From Eustoma russellianum (Eukaryota; Streptophyta; Magnoliopsida; Gentianales; Gentianaceae): DNA of 64,000 nt. Below the pieces are notes generated by a model, which was not told the origin of the DNA, ran no database searches, and saw nothing but the letters and a program-made list of their open reading frames with translations. This document shows positions 46,321-56,040 of this stretch, piece after piece. The stretch is taken from the NCBI GenBank assembly GCA_036186865.1, contig AP025062.1, positions 32,408,753-32,472,752 on the forward strand. Reading direction: 5' to 3'. Position numbers and translations under genes: made by a program. Each line of letters opens with the position of its first letter. Position 1 is the first letter of the stretch.

Positions 46321-47944
46321 AAATTTGGAGGAAATAAACCAATTTCATGCTATGATATCCGAAATTGAACCTAAAAATGTGTTTGATGCTTTGAGTGATT
46401 CTTCTTGGATTGATGCTATGCATGATGAACTTAATCAATTCGTAAGAAATGATGTATGGGATTTAGTGCCACGACCACAAGATAAGACTATCATAGGCAC
46501 AAAGTAGGTGTTTAGAAATAAAATGAATGAAGAAGGAAAAGTTGTTAGAAACTAGGCTAGATTTGTAGCACAAGGATATAATCAAGAAGAAGGAATAGAT
46601 TATGACGAAACAATTGCACCCGCAGCACGTTTAGAAGCCATACGACTTTTTCTTGCTATTGCTTGCATAAAAGGTTTTAAACTTTATCAAATGGACGTAA
46701 AACATGCATTTTAAATGGGTTTATACAAGAAGAAGTATACGTAAAAAACCACCCGGTTTTGAAGATTTGAAACACCCCGATCACGTGTACAAATTAAAGA
46801 AGGCACTATATGGTTTAAAGCAAGCATCTAGGACGTGGTATGATCGCTTTGCTACTTTTCTTTTAGAAAATGGTTTTAAAAGGGGTACGATAGATAGCAC
46901 TCTATTTTTAAAACAAGATAAATCGCATTTACTAATCATTCAAATTTATGTTGATGACATTATTTTTGGATCTACATCTCATAAACTTGTTGAAGAATTT
47001 GAATCTTGCATGAAATCCGAATTTGAAATGTCTATGGTCGGTGAGTCGAATTACTTTCTTGGCTTGCAAATTAAATAAACGAGTAAAGGTATACATATAA
47101 GCCAAGTTAAATATATAAATGACATGATTAAAAAGTTCAATTTTGAGAATCTAAAACCGTCCCCCACCCTTATGAGCATCACCACTAAACTCGATAAAGA
47201 TGAACATGGAAAGGACTTTGATAATGCTTTATATAGGTCTATGATTGGTTCTTTGCTCTATCTTACTGCTAATAGACCTGATATCATGTTCAGTGTATGT
47301 ATGTGTGCACGTTTTCAAAGTCAACCTAAAGTGTCTCACTATAATGCTGTGAAAAGGATATTTCGATATATTAAGCACACACCCACTTTAGGCATTTGGT
47401 ATGATAAAGATTGTGAATTTAACTTGCATGCTTATACGACGCGGATTATGGTGGATGTAAAATAGATAGAGAAACAACAAGTGGCACTTGTCAATTTATA
47501 GGAAATTCACTAATTTCATGGTTTTCTAAAAAGCAAGCAAGTGTAGCCTTGTCCACTACCGAAGCTGAATACATGGAATTTAGCCTTTGTTGCACACAAT
47601 TACTATGGTTAAAACAACAACTTTCTGACTTCGGTATCACGGTAAATCATATCCCCATCTATTGTGATAGTATGAGTGCCATCAACTTATCTAAGAACCC
47701 CGTGCTACACTTTAAGGCCAAGCATATAGAAGTACAATATCACTTCCTTCGCGATCACGTAAACAATGGTGATATTATCATAGATCATGTACGCACAGAG
47801 GCACAAGTAGCAGATATCTTCACTAAGGCACTAAATCAGGCCACGTATGAAAATCTTCATTCTAAATTAGGCATGATTTCTGCTGATTTGATTTGGTATC
47901 TCTTTCCATACTTACATGCACTTTTGATTGTCTTTCCAAAATAA
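46321..47944 (+). pseudogene. Copia-3 reverse transcriptase and RNase H
   Basis: RT starts AMHDELNQFVRNDVWDLVPR. TAG replaces the Trp of TKW near 46,507 and another stop lies near 46,553. The palm has KKALYGLKQASRTWYDRFAT and the catalytic YVDDIIFGST (about 46,950). RNase H has STTEAEYMEFSLC, IPIYCDSMSAINLSKN and VADIFTKALNQ, ending at 47,944. A frameshift near 47,440 separates RT connection and RNase H. Confidence 0.85.
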
Positions 47945-48114
47945 AGGGGGAGAGAATGCATGATTTAAGGGGGAGAGAGATTGATTGCACAAATCAAGGG
48001 GAGAGAATTTAAAATTCAAAATTCAAAATTTGAATTTATGCATAATTGGAGGGGAGCGACAAAATTTAAATCATGAACGTAGGTTATTTTGTAAATCATC
48101 AAAAGGGGAAGATT
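47945..48114 (+). other. Copia-3 region before 3' LTR with repeated purine tracts
   Basis: AAGGGGGAGAGA-like tracts occur at about 47,944, 47,969 and 48,000, and the LTR-adjacent one (AAAAGGGGAAGA) at 48,102. It is non-coding. Confidence 0.7.
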
Positions 48115-48470
48115 GTTGAAAAAAAAGGATTTGAGTGATTACAAAATGCATGATTTAAATAACGTGTACTAAAGAAATGCATGACACGTTTTATGACTTG
48201 ACACATTTTTGCATGAAACCTACCTTATATAGTTTATATATAATGTTACCGTACCAACGAGCCATGAAGATTTAAAGCTTACATCAAATGGCAAACATTT
48301 GTTGTGTTTAAACTATTTTCAGGTGTCACCATTAATGAACTGAACTAGTTCATTAAGTGAAGTATTTAGTTAAATGAACTAAGTAGTTCATTAAATGAAG
48401 CCATATTTGGAAAAGGCACAAAGCCAACAAATTGAAGAATGGAAAGTCTCCCACTCCTCTTTCTACACGT

Positions 48471-48534
<64 letters not shown>
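48115..48534 (+). repeat. Copia-3 3' LTR, first part, ending in (TA)n
   Basis: It starts TGTTGAAAAAAAAGG and ends in the (TA)n tract 48,476-48,534. The LTR text resumes at 53,203 with ATATATATTCAGATT, as in the 5' LTR at about 41,985. The intervening 4.7 kb is inserted material. Confidence 0.88.
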
Positions 48535-48536
<2 letters not shown>

Positions 48537-48731
48537 CAAAAACTGCTCAGCTCCACGTAAATAATGCACAAAACCCACCGTACGAAGACAACAAATACAG
48601 GCTAGAAAAGATCCAAAAACTAAGCAAATAAAGGTGTCCTGGAAACTTACCACTATTAGCATTTAGCTCCAACGTGTTATGTCTAAATAATTGAAGAATG
48701 AATATTGTCTTCTCCTCCCATTTCTTTTGAT

Positions 48732-49006
48732 TCTTTCTCATTCATATCGTTTGACGAGGGAGTGGGTTCTCTCCCCACCTGTACCAGAGGCCCCTTAGCC
48801 AGGTGGGATGTAAATCGAGGGATGTGCTCCACCGGCAGCCCTGCAAAGGGAGAGGACACTCGAGACTCAACCAGCCCAGAGGCAACCCTTGTAATATTTC
48901 AACAAGGATTGTCTCCACACGGACTCGATCTCGGGACGTTGGGGTTCTAGCCTCAATCACCTTTGCCACTTACCACTGTCCCTGGAGGCTCTTTCTTATT
49001 CATATC
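48732..49006 (-). mobile_element. tRNA-derived SINE with 17-bp target duplication
   Basis: The duplications TCTTTCTCATTCATATC (48,732-48,748) and TCTTTCTTATTCATATC (48,990-49,006) differ at one base. The body is about 241 bp. On minus it has A-box-like TGGTAAGTGG and B-box-like GAGATCGAGTCC. It inserted just after the KRP stop codon. Confidence 0.8.
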
Positions 49007-49008
49007 CT

Positions 49009-49524
49009 TCACAGCCGAATCCACTTGTATCGCCCTTCCAGTGGGACGTCCTTCACGATGTCATAGTTGGACTTTTCGGTGAATCGTTTCTGCTCGTACT
49101 TCTCAGCCGCCGAGAAGAACTCATCGATCTCCTCCGCCGTTGGCGGCGCTCCTGCATCAGCGTTTTTCTGTGGCGAGGCCTCTCTTTCTGTTGCTGATGA
49201 TGAAGACTCCATTGCTGCCTCTCCTGGATTTCCTCCACAAAGCTCGCTTGACTGACTCGTCTCAGCGCTGAATTCTCCGTCAATGAACGTGGAAAGTTCG
49301 ATTTCATAATTTTTACGCTTCCGATCTATTAATTCCAGCTTGCTCTCCGACGCAGTAGAATTGTTCTCCGAAGAGGACGAATCATCGCTAGTTTTCCTTC
49401 TCTTACAGGAGCTAGTACACTCATCGACAACCGTCGTCTGCGAACCATCATTATGAGTCTCCGTTACAGCTTCCAACACTCCGACCGATGATTTCTCCAT
49501 TAAACCTCCGTCTTCACTCTCCAT
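49009..49524 (-). CDS. KRP: Cyclin-dependent kinase inhibitor (KRP/ICK family), intronless retrocopy
   Basis: The 171-residue frame (ATG at 49,524) ends with the family's C-terminal CDK-inhibitor domain: PPTAEEIDEFFSAAEKYEQK, then RFTEKSNYDIVKDVPLEGRY and KWIRL. KRP proteins bind cyclin D-CDKA complexes in the nucleus and slow cell-cycle entry. The N-terminal two thirds is Ser/Glu-rich and has a basic patch (CKRRK). The coding frame extends upstream without ATG to a stop about 36 bases before, so the original N-terminus may be missing. It ends at Leu, a little shorter than most family members, close to the SINE. KRP genes usually contain introns and this copy has none. It is open throughout; whether it is expressed is unknown. 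Confidence 0.8.
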   Translation of the reverse strand: MESEDGGLMEKSSVGVLEAVTETHNDGSQTTVVDECTSSCKRRKTSDDSSSSENNSTASESKLELIDRKRKNYEIELSTFIDGEFSAETSQSSELCGGNPGEAAMESSSSATEREASPQKNADAGAPPTAEEIDEFFSAAEKYEQKRFTEKSNYDIVKDVPLEGRYKWIRL

Positions 49525-49668
49525 CACTAATTCCACCTCCTCAATTGATTTCTCAGCCTTATATCATGAAACTTCGAATCTCAGCTTTGAATCGAAACAA
49601 ATTACATTCATTTTATCGCTAAAAATCAACACAAATGCATAAAGAGAGACGGGAGAAATGTATAAAGA

Positions 49669-49671
<3 letters not shown>

Positions 49672-49713
<42 letters not shown>
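49672..49713. repeat. (TA)n tract between cassettes 1 and 2
   Basis: This is about 40 bp of pure TA separating the upstream side of the KRP cassette from the 3' end of the reductase cassette. Confidence 0.95.
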
Positions 49714-49715
<2 letters not shown>

Positions 49716-51013
49716 GGAAAGAAAGTAAATATTGATATTATTTTGGTCAATAAAAGACAATGCTCATTACCTCCTCAAGATGAAAAAACGACATGCCATG
49801 TCCGAAGACACATTGGAGAGTAACACTTTCTCCATGCAGTAAATGGAAAAACCAAAGCAACGAAATACAAGGATATTTATCATGTTATACTTCATTCCCG
49901 GGCAACAACCACAACCTGTTTTCCCACATTTCGACCAGAGAAAAGCCCGATGAGCGCGCTCGGGGCCTTGTCTAACCCTTCAGCTGTGTCTTCCACGTAA
50001 ACAAGTTTCCCTTCTTTGATTAATGGCAGAAACTTGTTCAAGAATTCTGTGTATTTGTTATAGTAGTCAAACGCCAGAAAACCTTGCATACGAATCCTTT
50101 TTGCTATAAGGTTGAACAGGTTGCGAGTGCCTTCGGTTTCCTCTAGGTTGTATTGTGAGATCAACCCACAAACAGCTGTACGACCTCGGAGTCTCATGTT
50201 AAGAAGCACGGCATCAAGCATCGCCCCACCAACATTCTCAAAGTAAATGTCAATGCCATCAGGGAAGTACCTTTTCAGAGTTGCATCTAAATCCTGCTCT
50301 TCTTTATAATTGAAAGCCTCGTCGAATCCAAATTTATTCTTTAGCAGATCAACCTTTTCTTTGCTCCCTGCACTTCCTACAACGTAACAGCCATGCAACT
50401 TTGCAAATTGCCCAACAAGTTGTCCAACTGCTCCAGAAGCCGCTGAAACATAGACGCGCTCTCCTTTCTGAGGGGAGCATACTTCAAAATAACCACCATA
50501 AGCAGTAATTCCTGGCATACCCAAGATTCCAGTGTAGTAGGACAGAGGTACATCAGTATGATGAATTTTGAAGATAGATCCAGTGATTGTGCTATACTCT
50601 TCCCACCCAGTAGTTCCCCGAACTAGATCACCTTTGCTGAAGTCAGGATGAGTAGAATCTAGAACTCGAGCTACACCAAAACCTGTAATAGGAGAGACAG
50701 GAGTGAATGATTCGACATAGCTGTTCTGAAGATTGCGCATTCGATTTCTCATGTAAGGATCGCATGATAAGTAGAGATTTTTAACCAAAACAGCACCGGA
50801 AGAACCTTCCGGAAGCTTGAGGCTAACGGTGGTGGTCCTAGTCTCAAAATCGCTCTCTTGAGGAAACCCATTGACGTAATGCTTGAGAATCACCTGCTTG
50901 TTGCTCACCAATTCCTCCCCCATTTCTTCTGCCTTCTTCTGTCTCTCTCTCCTTCTCTCAAAAGCAAAGTACCCTGCTCCCTCTCCCTTCTTATTGCTGT
51001 TGAAGCGTGCTTG

Positions 51014-51015
<2 letters not shown>
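49714..51015 (-). mobile_element. Retrocopy cassette 2: full-length 2-alkenal reductase cDNA-like insert
   Basis: This 1,302-bp block lies between (TA)n tracts and contains on minus a 92-bp 5' leader rich in GA/CT (GAGAGAAGGAGAGAGAGACA), the complete intronless coding frame, and a 178-bp 3' region ending CTTTCTTTCCCTA. It has the layout of an mRNA without introns, and no poly(A) remains. Confidence 0.75.
49892..50923 (-). CDS. NADP-dependent 2-alkenal (double-bond) reductase, intact intronless retrocopy
   Basis: The 343-residue frame, ATG at 50,923, has the family's usual length (about 345). It belongs to the zinc-independent medium-chain reductases that use NADPH to reduce the alpha,beta double bond of reactive aldehydes and ketones in the cytosol, a detoxification role in plants. 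Visible signatures: NLYLSCDPYMRNRM, GMPGITAYGGYFEVCSPQ, the nucleotide-binding SAASGAVGQLVGQFAKLHGC, VGSAGSKEKVDLL, DIYFENVGGAML, CGLISQYN, and the C-terminus GRNVGKQVVVVARE. There are no stops or frameshifts. Genes of this family normally have introns; this has none. With short UTRs bounded by TA repeats, it is best read as a recent processed copy. Expression is unproven. Confidence 0.88.
   Translation of the reverse strand: MGEELVSNKQVILKHYVNGFPQESDFETRTTTVSLKLPEGSSGAVLVKNLYLSCDPYMRNRMRNLQNSYVESFTPVSPITGFGVARVLDSTHPDFSKGDLVRGTTGWEEYSTITGSIFKIHHTDVPLSYYTGILGMPGITAYGGYFEVCSPQKGERVYVSAASGAVGQLVGQFAKLHGCYVVGSAGSKEKVDLLKNKFGFDEAFNYKEEQDLDATLKRYFPDGIDIYFENVGGAMLDAVLLNMRLRGRTAVCGLISQYNLEETEGTRNLFNLIAKRIRMQGFLAFDYYNKYTEFLNKFLPLIKEGKLVYVEDTAEGLDKAPSALIGLFSGRNVGKQVVVVARE

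Positions 51016-51076
<61 letters not shown>
51016..51076. repeat. (TA)n tract between cassettes 2 and 3
   Basis: About 60 bp of pure TA separating the 5' ends of the reductase cassette (minus) and the ORF1 cassette (plus). Confidence 0.95.
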
Positions 51077-51080
<4 letters not shown>

Positions 51081-53202
51081 ATCGAAAAAGATGGAGGCGG
51101 CGCTCTGGCGATGCATCACGCCGGCACAACAGCGATGATCTTCATCGACAATCCTTCTGCATTATCACAATCTGCTTTCTTCTCTATTTCTGATCATCAT
51201 TTTCATATATATGATCAAGTCGGACATTCACGATTGGATTCGACACCAGGGCTGAAGGGCGATTTGCGATAGCGAATGGCGGCGGCACTAGCCACTGCCG
51301 CTGTACTCCCTCACTCTTCCGCTACTGTCCGGAATTATTGCAGCTCCATCCTTTTTTAATTTTACAGCATCGACAACCATGACTGCTGCGCCTTCATTCG
51401 CCGCAGTGGTCGCAGGATCATCAACCACACCGATATCCATCTCTCCTAAGACAGCAACGCGTTATAAAGGTATTCCGCTGGTTTCATTTCTTGATTCGGA
51501 AATTGATGCATTGGCTGTCCCTTTTCGGTACTCTCTAGTCGGTACATTTTGGTATGGGCGCCCCCCCTAAAGGTGATACGCGATGTTTTTGAAAAGATTG
51601 GTTTTCACCACGACCTTCGGATTACTCTCATTGATCAAACGCATATATTGCTGAATTTTACCAATGAAGCAGATTATTTGCGATGTTTTTATCGTCGCTC
51701 TTGGCATATTTCTGGTTGTCACATGAGGGTTACAAAATGGACAGTGGATTTTGATCCTTCCTCTGATGTCCCAATTGTGCCGGTTTGGATTGCACTACCG
51801 GCATTGCCGATTCACCTACATAGGCAGGAAGCTTTGTTCGAAATAGTGCGCACAATCGGTTTGCCTCTTAAATTAGACGTAGCCACCTCTAAAGTCTTAC
51901 GTCCATCGGTAGCTCGTGTATGTGTGGAGATTGATGTATCACAGGAGTTGCCGCAAAAAATTTATCTACAAGCTAAAGGTCGTTTAATTCTTCAGTCTGT
52001 TGTTTATGAAGATTTGCCGTTGTTCTGTACTGACTGTCGTAGACTGGGGCATAAACATGCTGATTGCACATCTAAGGGTGAGACTGGAATTCCGCCCCCA
52101 CCTCCTCCACCCCCGAAATCTCGTCCATCCAAGACACGATGGACTCCAATAAGGCACACCCAACCTGTTCCGCCGCCAGGAAATGAAAAGGCACAGCACC
52201 CCATTTCATTGGAGGATCCACTCTCAAATGATCCGGGGGCAGGGGGTCCTGTCATAGGGGAACCGATCCCTATACTGGAACAACATTCTTCCGATAATGC
52301 CGTACACGATGAGTTTTGTGATGCAGTAGACTTTCCTACAGATACCATGCAACACGATATTGGACATGTATCGGACACTGATTTGCCAACTGACACTTTA
52401 GTAGAGGACATATCGACGGTTCATCCATCACGCGATCCAGACGCTCTAGATGAAGCATCTGACACCACGCAACACCCTGTGCATACTGCTGACCCATCTG
52501 TATCCCAGATTTTCTCTAGATTGACTGCCGATTTATGTCCGGTACTGGTAGTGCCGCCTACATTGGAGCTTCAAAAGCAACAGGATCCGCAGCACACAGA
52601 TACACCTACACTATCTCTGCCCTTGGAGATTTCATACACGGCCATACAGCATGCTCACGAGATGACCTCACCGTCTGAAGTGGCTCCGGAAGTCCAAATT
52701 CAATCCATTCAAGTTGAATTGCCAGTTCCACTAGCGATAATGCCAGCCCATTATGACCCCTTAGTTGAACAATTCTATCAAGATCACTTTCGTGAAGAGG
52801 AAGAGGAAGTGGCTTTGGCACTAGGTTCGGACAATGAAGTTTCTCTCTCATATACTCGCCGTAAAGGGACTGAATATGATGATCTACGCGATAGTTTGAT
52901 CATTGCGGGCGATGATTTGGATTGTTGCAGGACATCGACTAGGGGCGGGACTCTCCTTGGTGGACTATCTCGGAAAAAACGCAGGTCTCGGAAGGATCTT
53001 CCACCACCTCCACCGTCCTCAATGGTTACTAGACGGCGCAGCCATCGTTCTTTTGAAATATAGATAGATTAGCAGTCCCACGGCTGATCATTTGGTTTCT
53101 TTTTCTTTTATTTTCGCTTGTACTCACGGCTACCCTCGGCCATTAACGCGGGATATGATACATAAATAAAAGCCGGAAGGTATCCTTCCGTTTAAATAAA
53201 AA
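51077..53202 (+). mobile_element. Cassette 3: ORF1-only LINE-like unit with 3' hairpin
   Basis: This 2.1-kb block lies between (TA)n tracts. It has a 5' leader of about 300 bp, one long coding frame for a LINE ORF1-type protein, and a short 3' UTR ending in a 7-bp hairpin (CGGAAGG TAT CCTTCCG, about 53,174-53,190), then TTTAAATAAAAAA and TA. No endonuclease, RT or RNase H follows. It may be a non-autonomous LINE derivative or a retrocopy of a host DUF4283-type gene. Confidence 0.65.
51379..53063 (+). pseudogene. DUF4283 / zinc-knuckle protein (LINE ORF1-like), one frameshift
   Basis: The ATG at 51,379 begins MTAAPSFAAVVAG. Near 51,561-51,567 a run of seven C changes frame (the first frame stops at 51,570). 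The second frame is open to 53,063. The DUF4283-type RNA-binding-like region (VPFRYSLVGTFWYGRP, then VIRDVFEKIGFHHDLRITLI, WHISGCHMRVTKWTVDFDPS, VPVWIALPALPIHL) covers roughly residues 35-190. It is followed by a CCHC knuckle (CTDCRRLGHKHADC), a polyproline stretch (PPPPPPPPK) and a long acidic Ser/Thr/Pro region ending in a basic tail (SRKKRRSRKDL). In LINEs this protein binds the element RNA. The single homopolymer difference could also be a sequencing error. Confidence 0.75.
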
Positions 53203-55516
53203 ATATATATATATATATTCAGATTTTTTTTTAAAAAAATGCACTATACACACATATTTCAACGTACTACCGACACGTTATATATTTTACGAACGTACGT
53301 TAACGTCACACCACCATATTTACCTCATATTTATGAGTATATTCAGGTCTTATATCATATGATATAAGTCATGGTGATGAAAAAATTATTACGACGCGTT
53401 ACAAGGTTCTAAACCAAAAATTATCGTATCGGGTGATAACCGAAAGTTCGCCAACGTGTCATGTACTTGCCATATATAGATGGTCAGCCCCTACACTTCA
53501 AAAATGGTCACGAATTTCGTGGCTTATATTGTATATTCAGCCATAAAATCATTCCATGTTGGCACACACAAATCAACCCCAATTAAGGCCAAATTGTGGA
53601 GATTTCAAATTCAACATTTTAAGCACATGGGGCGCCACTTATTTCAGCCTTTAGAGCCGAATATTCAAGTTATTCTATGTATATTATGTGTGACATAATA
53701 TATATAACATGTGCAAAAAGTTTGAATTCAATCGTAGAAAAATCGAGTAATCGACAAAAGTCGAAAATTTGGTTTTCTACGAACATAACACATGGAACGT
53801 TTTTGGCATGAGATGTAAGATGTATCTAGACACTTTTTATACATTCAATACATGTTAAAGTTTTCTAGAAAATTCAAATTAGGTCTGATTATAATTTACC
53901 ATATATGTGTGAATATTGTGCATTGTTTGACAAAGTTTACCAAAAGAAAATTCAGCACATGTGCAGGAATTTCACACACCATTTACAGCTTTGTTGGAGC
54001 ATAGATGGAACTTATTTGGCACTTTAATTGGTGGAAAATAAGCCACACATGATTTGTGACATTGAAGAAGGCAACACACAAGAAAACAATTCAAAATACA
54101 ACACATGCTGAAATTTCAACACATGTTGCATGTTATGGCTGAATTTCGACTCCTTTTTGTCTTCAATTTTATTCCAAAATTGAAGGGGAGTTAATGTGTT
54201 ATTGTATGGTAATATTTTGACTACTCTTGGCACATGTTTTATGAGTTTATTTCAGATTTTACAGCTCATTAAAATGATGACAAGTTGGACCAATCATCAA
54301 GTGACAAGTAAGCAAGGTCAAGTCATCTTTCCAATCAAGTTGTGCCAAGTAAGCAAGATGGTGTCACATCTATACAAGGCATTCTTCCAAGGACTTAAAA
54401 GAGAATTCTCAAGATGGAGGAGAAGCCCTATGGGGCGGCCAACTTATGCTTAAAAAGAAGAGAAGAAAGCAAAAAAAAAGCAAGACAATTCTCATATTCT
54501 CTCAAGTGCAAAAAGTGTCTTCCACTTTCTTCTTCTACCTTTCTTTCTTCTTCTCTCTCAAGCCTATTGTACTTATATTCACGCATATTGAACAGGCTTT
54601 GTTCATACAACCATACACGTTTAAATTGTAAAAGGTTGATCAAAGAGTGATCAAACCTTCATCCATTCGGTGGTGGTGTTCGTGGAAGGTGTGATTGCTT
54701 GTAACGTTTGTGTAAAGATGGAGTTGGTGTGTAAATCCAGCAACCCTTGTGGTAAGGTGTTATTTTGTGATCAGTGAGAACCGAAGAAGGTGTCCTCGAA
54801 GACTGGAGTAGGTTGTGTTAACCAAACCAGTATAAAATTCTCGGTGTTATTACTTTCAGCACTTTACTTTCAGTTTCCAGCACTTTACATTGTTTTTATT
54901 GCATTAGAAAAAATATCAAACGACTTTCAAAAATTACCAAACTTTGCAAAAACATAGCCACACCTCTTAAGTTTCATTTGGTGCAAGTTTCAACCTTTTT
55001 GGACAAGTATAAGTGATTCAAACATTAATAGTTCTGAGACTAGTGCAATCTGATATGCAGACTTGCAAAGGTTGAGAACTTGAATGTATTTGACATACTT
55101 CCTAAAGGAACTTTTCAAAACTGTTTCAACCCAAATAAATACATATAGTAAGGGGTTTGTCATTAAATTTTCAGACCATTTAGAGCCACGGTTTAATCGA
55201 AATAAAGTTTTTAAGTCAGACTACCGTTTCTGGCAGATTTGCGTAATCTGACCACAAACGATTTTTCAATGGGTTAAAGGTTGAATTTTGATCTGAAATT
55301 TTTAGGAGATACTCAGAACATCTGAGACTACTATCTCTCCAAATATCAGAATTTTTGAAGGCCTGTAACTTAGTTTTTCAAACATTGCAAAACAGGTCCT
55401 GAAAACAGAAACTGTTTTCAAAAGTTGGGTTTTTGGATCAAAACATTTTTTAAAAAAAAAATTCCGCACCCACTATTCAACCCCCTCCTTCTAATGGTGC
55501 CTTACAGGTCCTACAC
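53203..55516 (+). repeat. Copia-3 3' LTR, second part
   Basis: It resumes at (TA)n 53,203-53,218 with TTCAGATTTTTTTTTAAAA. It contains the conserved block at 54,765-54,835 and ends GGTGCCTTACAGGTCCTACA at 55,516. No gene is seen; small open frames are by-products. Confidence 0.87.
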
Positions 55517-56040
55517 CATCCTCTGATGGAGGCGTGGCAGATAAAACTCTTGCCACTTCCATAACTGCAGCACGCAAATCTTGTGAATCAACTTATGGAT
55601 CATCATGCAGTTCAGAATCTGAAGCATGGGCCATCGCCGGATCTATTTCCTCCTCAATTTTTAAAAAAAACCGTAATAGAGGTGCATTGCAAACGATCCA
55701 AGTCCTGAGCATTTGAGATCTCAGCAACCTGCAACTCGTCTGGAACATTCGACTGGATATAGACTGCTGAAGTAATATGCTCCTTCTCACCTTGCCGATC
55801 TCCAGTTACTAGAAATTCATCCAGATTCATAACTAATGTTTCTGTCAAAGCCGCATCTTCAGCAACATCCGCAACAACCTGCTCCTGCAGATCTCTAGTT
55901 TTTGGCAATTCTTCATGACTCTCAATTAATGTATCCGTTATAGGCACATCGTCTGCAACATCCGCCATAACCTGCTTCTTCTTAGGTGTGCACCGCTGTG
56001 CAGGTAATACGCGACGCTCATTCACTTTAGTAGAATCCAA
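55517..56040 (-). pseudogene. Unrecognised acidic reading frame with a 31-residue repeat (possibly LINE ORF1 remnant)
   Basis: On minus, a basic start (STKVNERRVLPAQRCTPKKK) is followed by two similar acidic units of about 31 residues, one beginning VMADVADDVPITDTLIESHE and one VVADVAEDAALTETLVMNLD. More acidic sequence follows; after a frameshift in a T-run near 55,670 it continues as EEEIDPAMAHASDSELHDDP and DSQDLRAAVMEVARVLSATP up to the Copia LTR. I do not recognise the family. A basic-then-acidic tail is seen in plant LINE ORF1 proteins, and it lies upstream of LINE-B on the same strand, so an ORF1 origin is possible but not shown. Confidence 0.4.

Larger units (their letters stand above)
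48535..49671 (-). mobile_element. Retrocopy cassette 1: KRP cDNA-like insert between (TA)n tracts
   Basis: This 1.1-kb block is bounded by (TA)n at 48,476-48,534 and 49,672-49,713. It holds an intronless CDK-inhibitor coding frame on minus, about 150 bp of upstream sequence and about 200 bp of 3' sequence. A SINE (48,749-48,989) was added later. No poly(A) tail is evident: the 3' end runs GTTTTTGCT straight into TA. Confidence 0.7.
41363..55516 (+). mobile_element. SIRE-like Copia element (Copia-3) with retrocopy insertions in both LTRs
   Basis: 5' LTR 41,363-43,642 (its first roughly 75 bp are missing and about 790 bp near its 3' end are deleted), primer binding site 43,645-43,656, gag, protease, integrase, RT and RNase H to 47,944, purine tract 48,102-48,114, and 3' LTR 48,115-55,516 interrupted by 48,535-53,202. 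The LTRs belong to the family of 518-3,183. Coding parts have several stops and frameshifts. Confidence 0.88.

Noticed and set aside
48535..51015. KRP and reductase as ordinary neighbouring host genes
   Set aside because: Both lack introns, have mRNA-like limits at (TA)n runs, and lie inside an LTR whose two halves join when they are removed.
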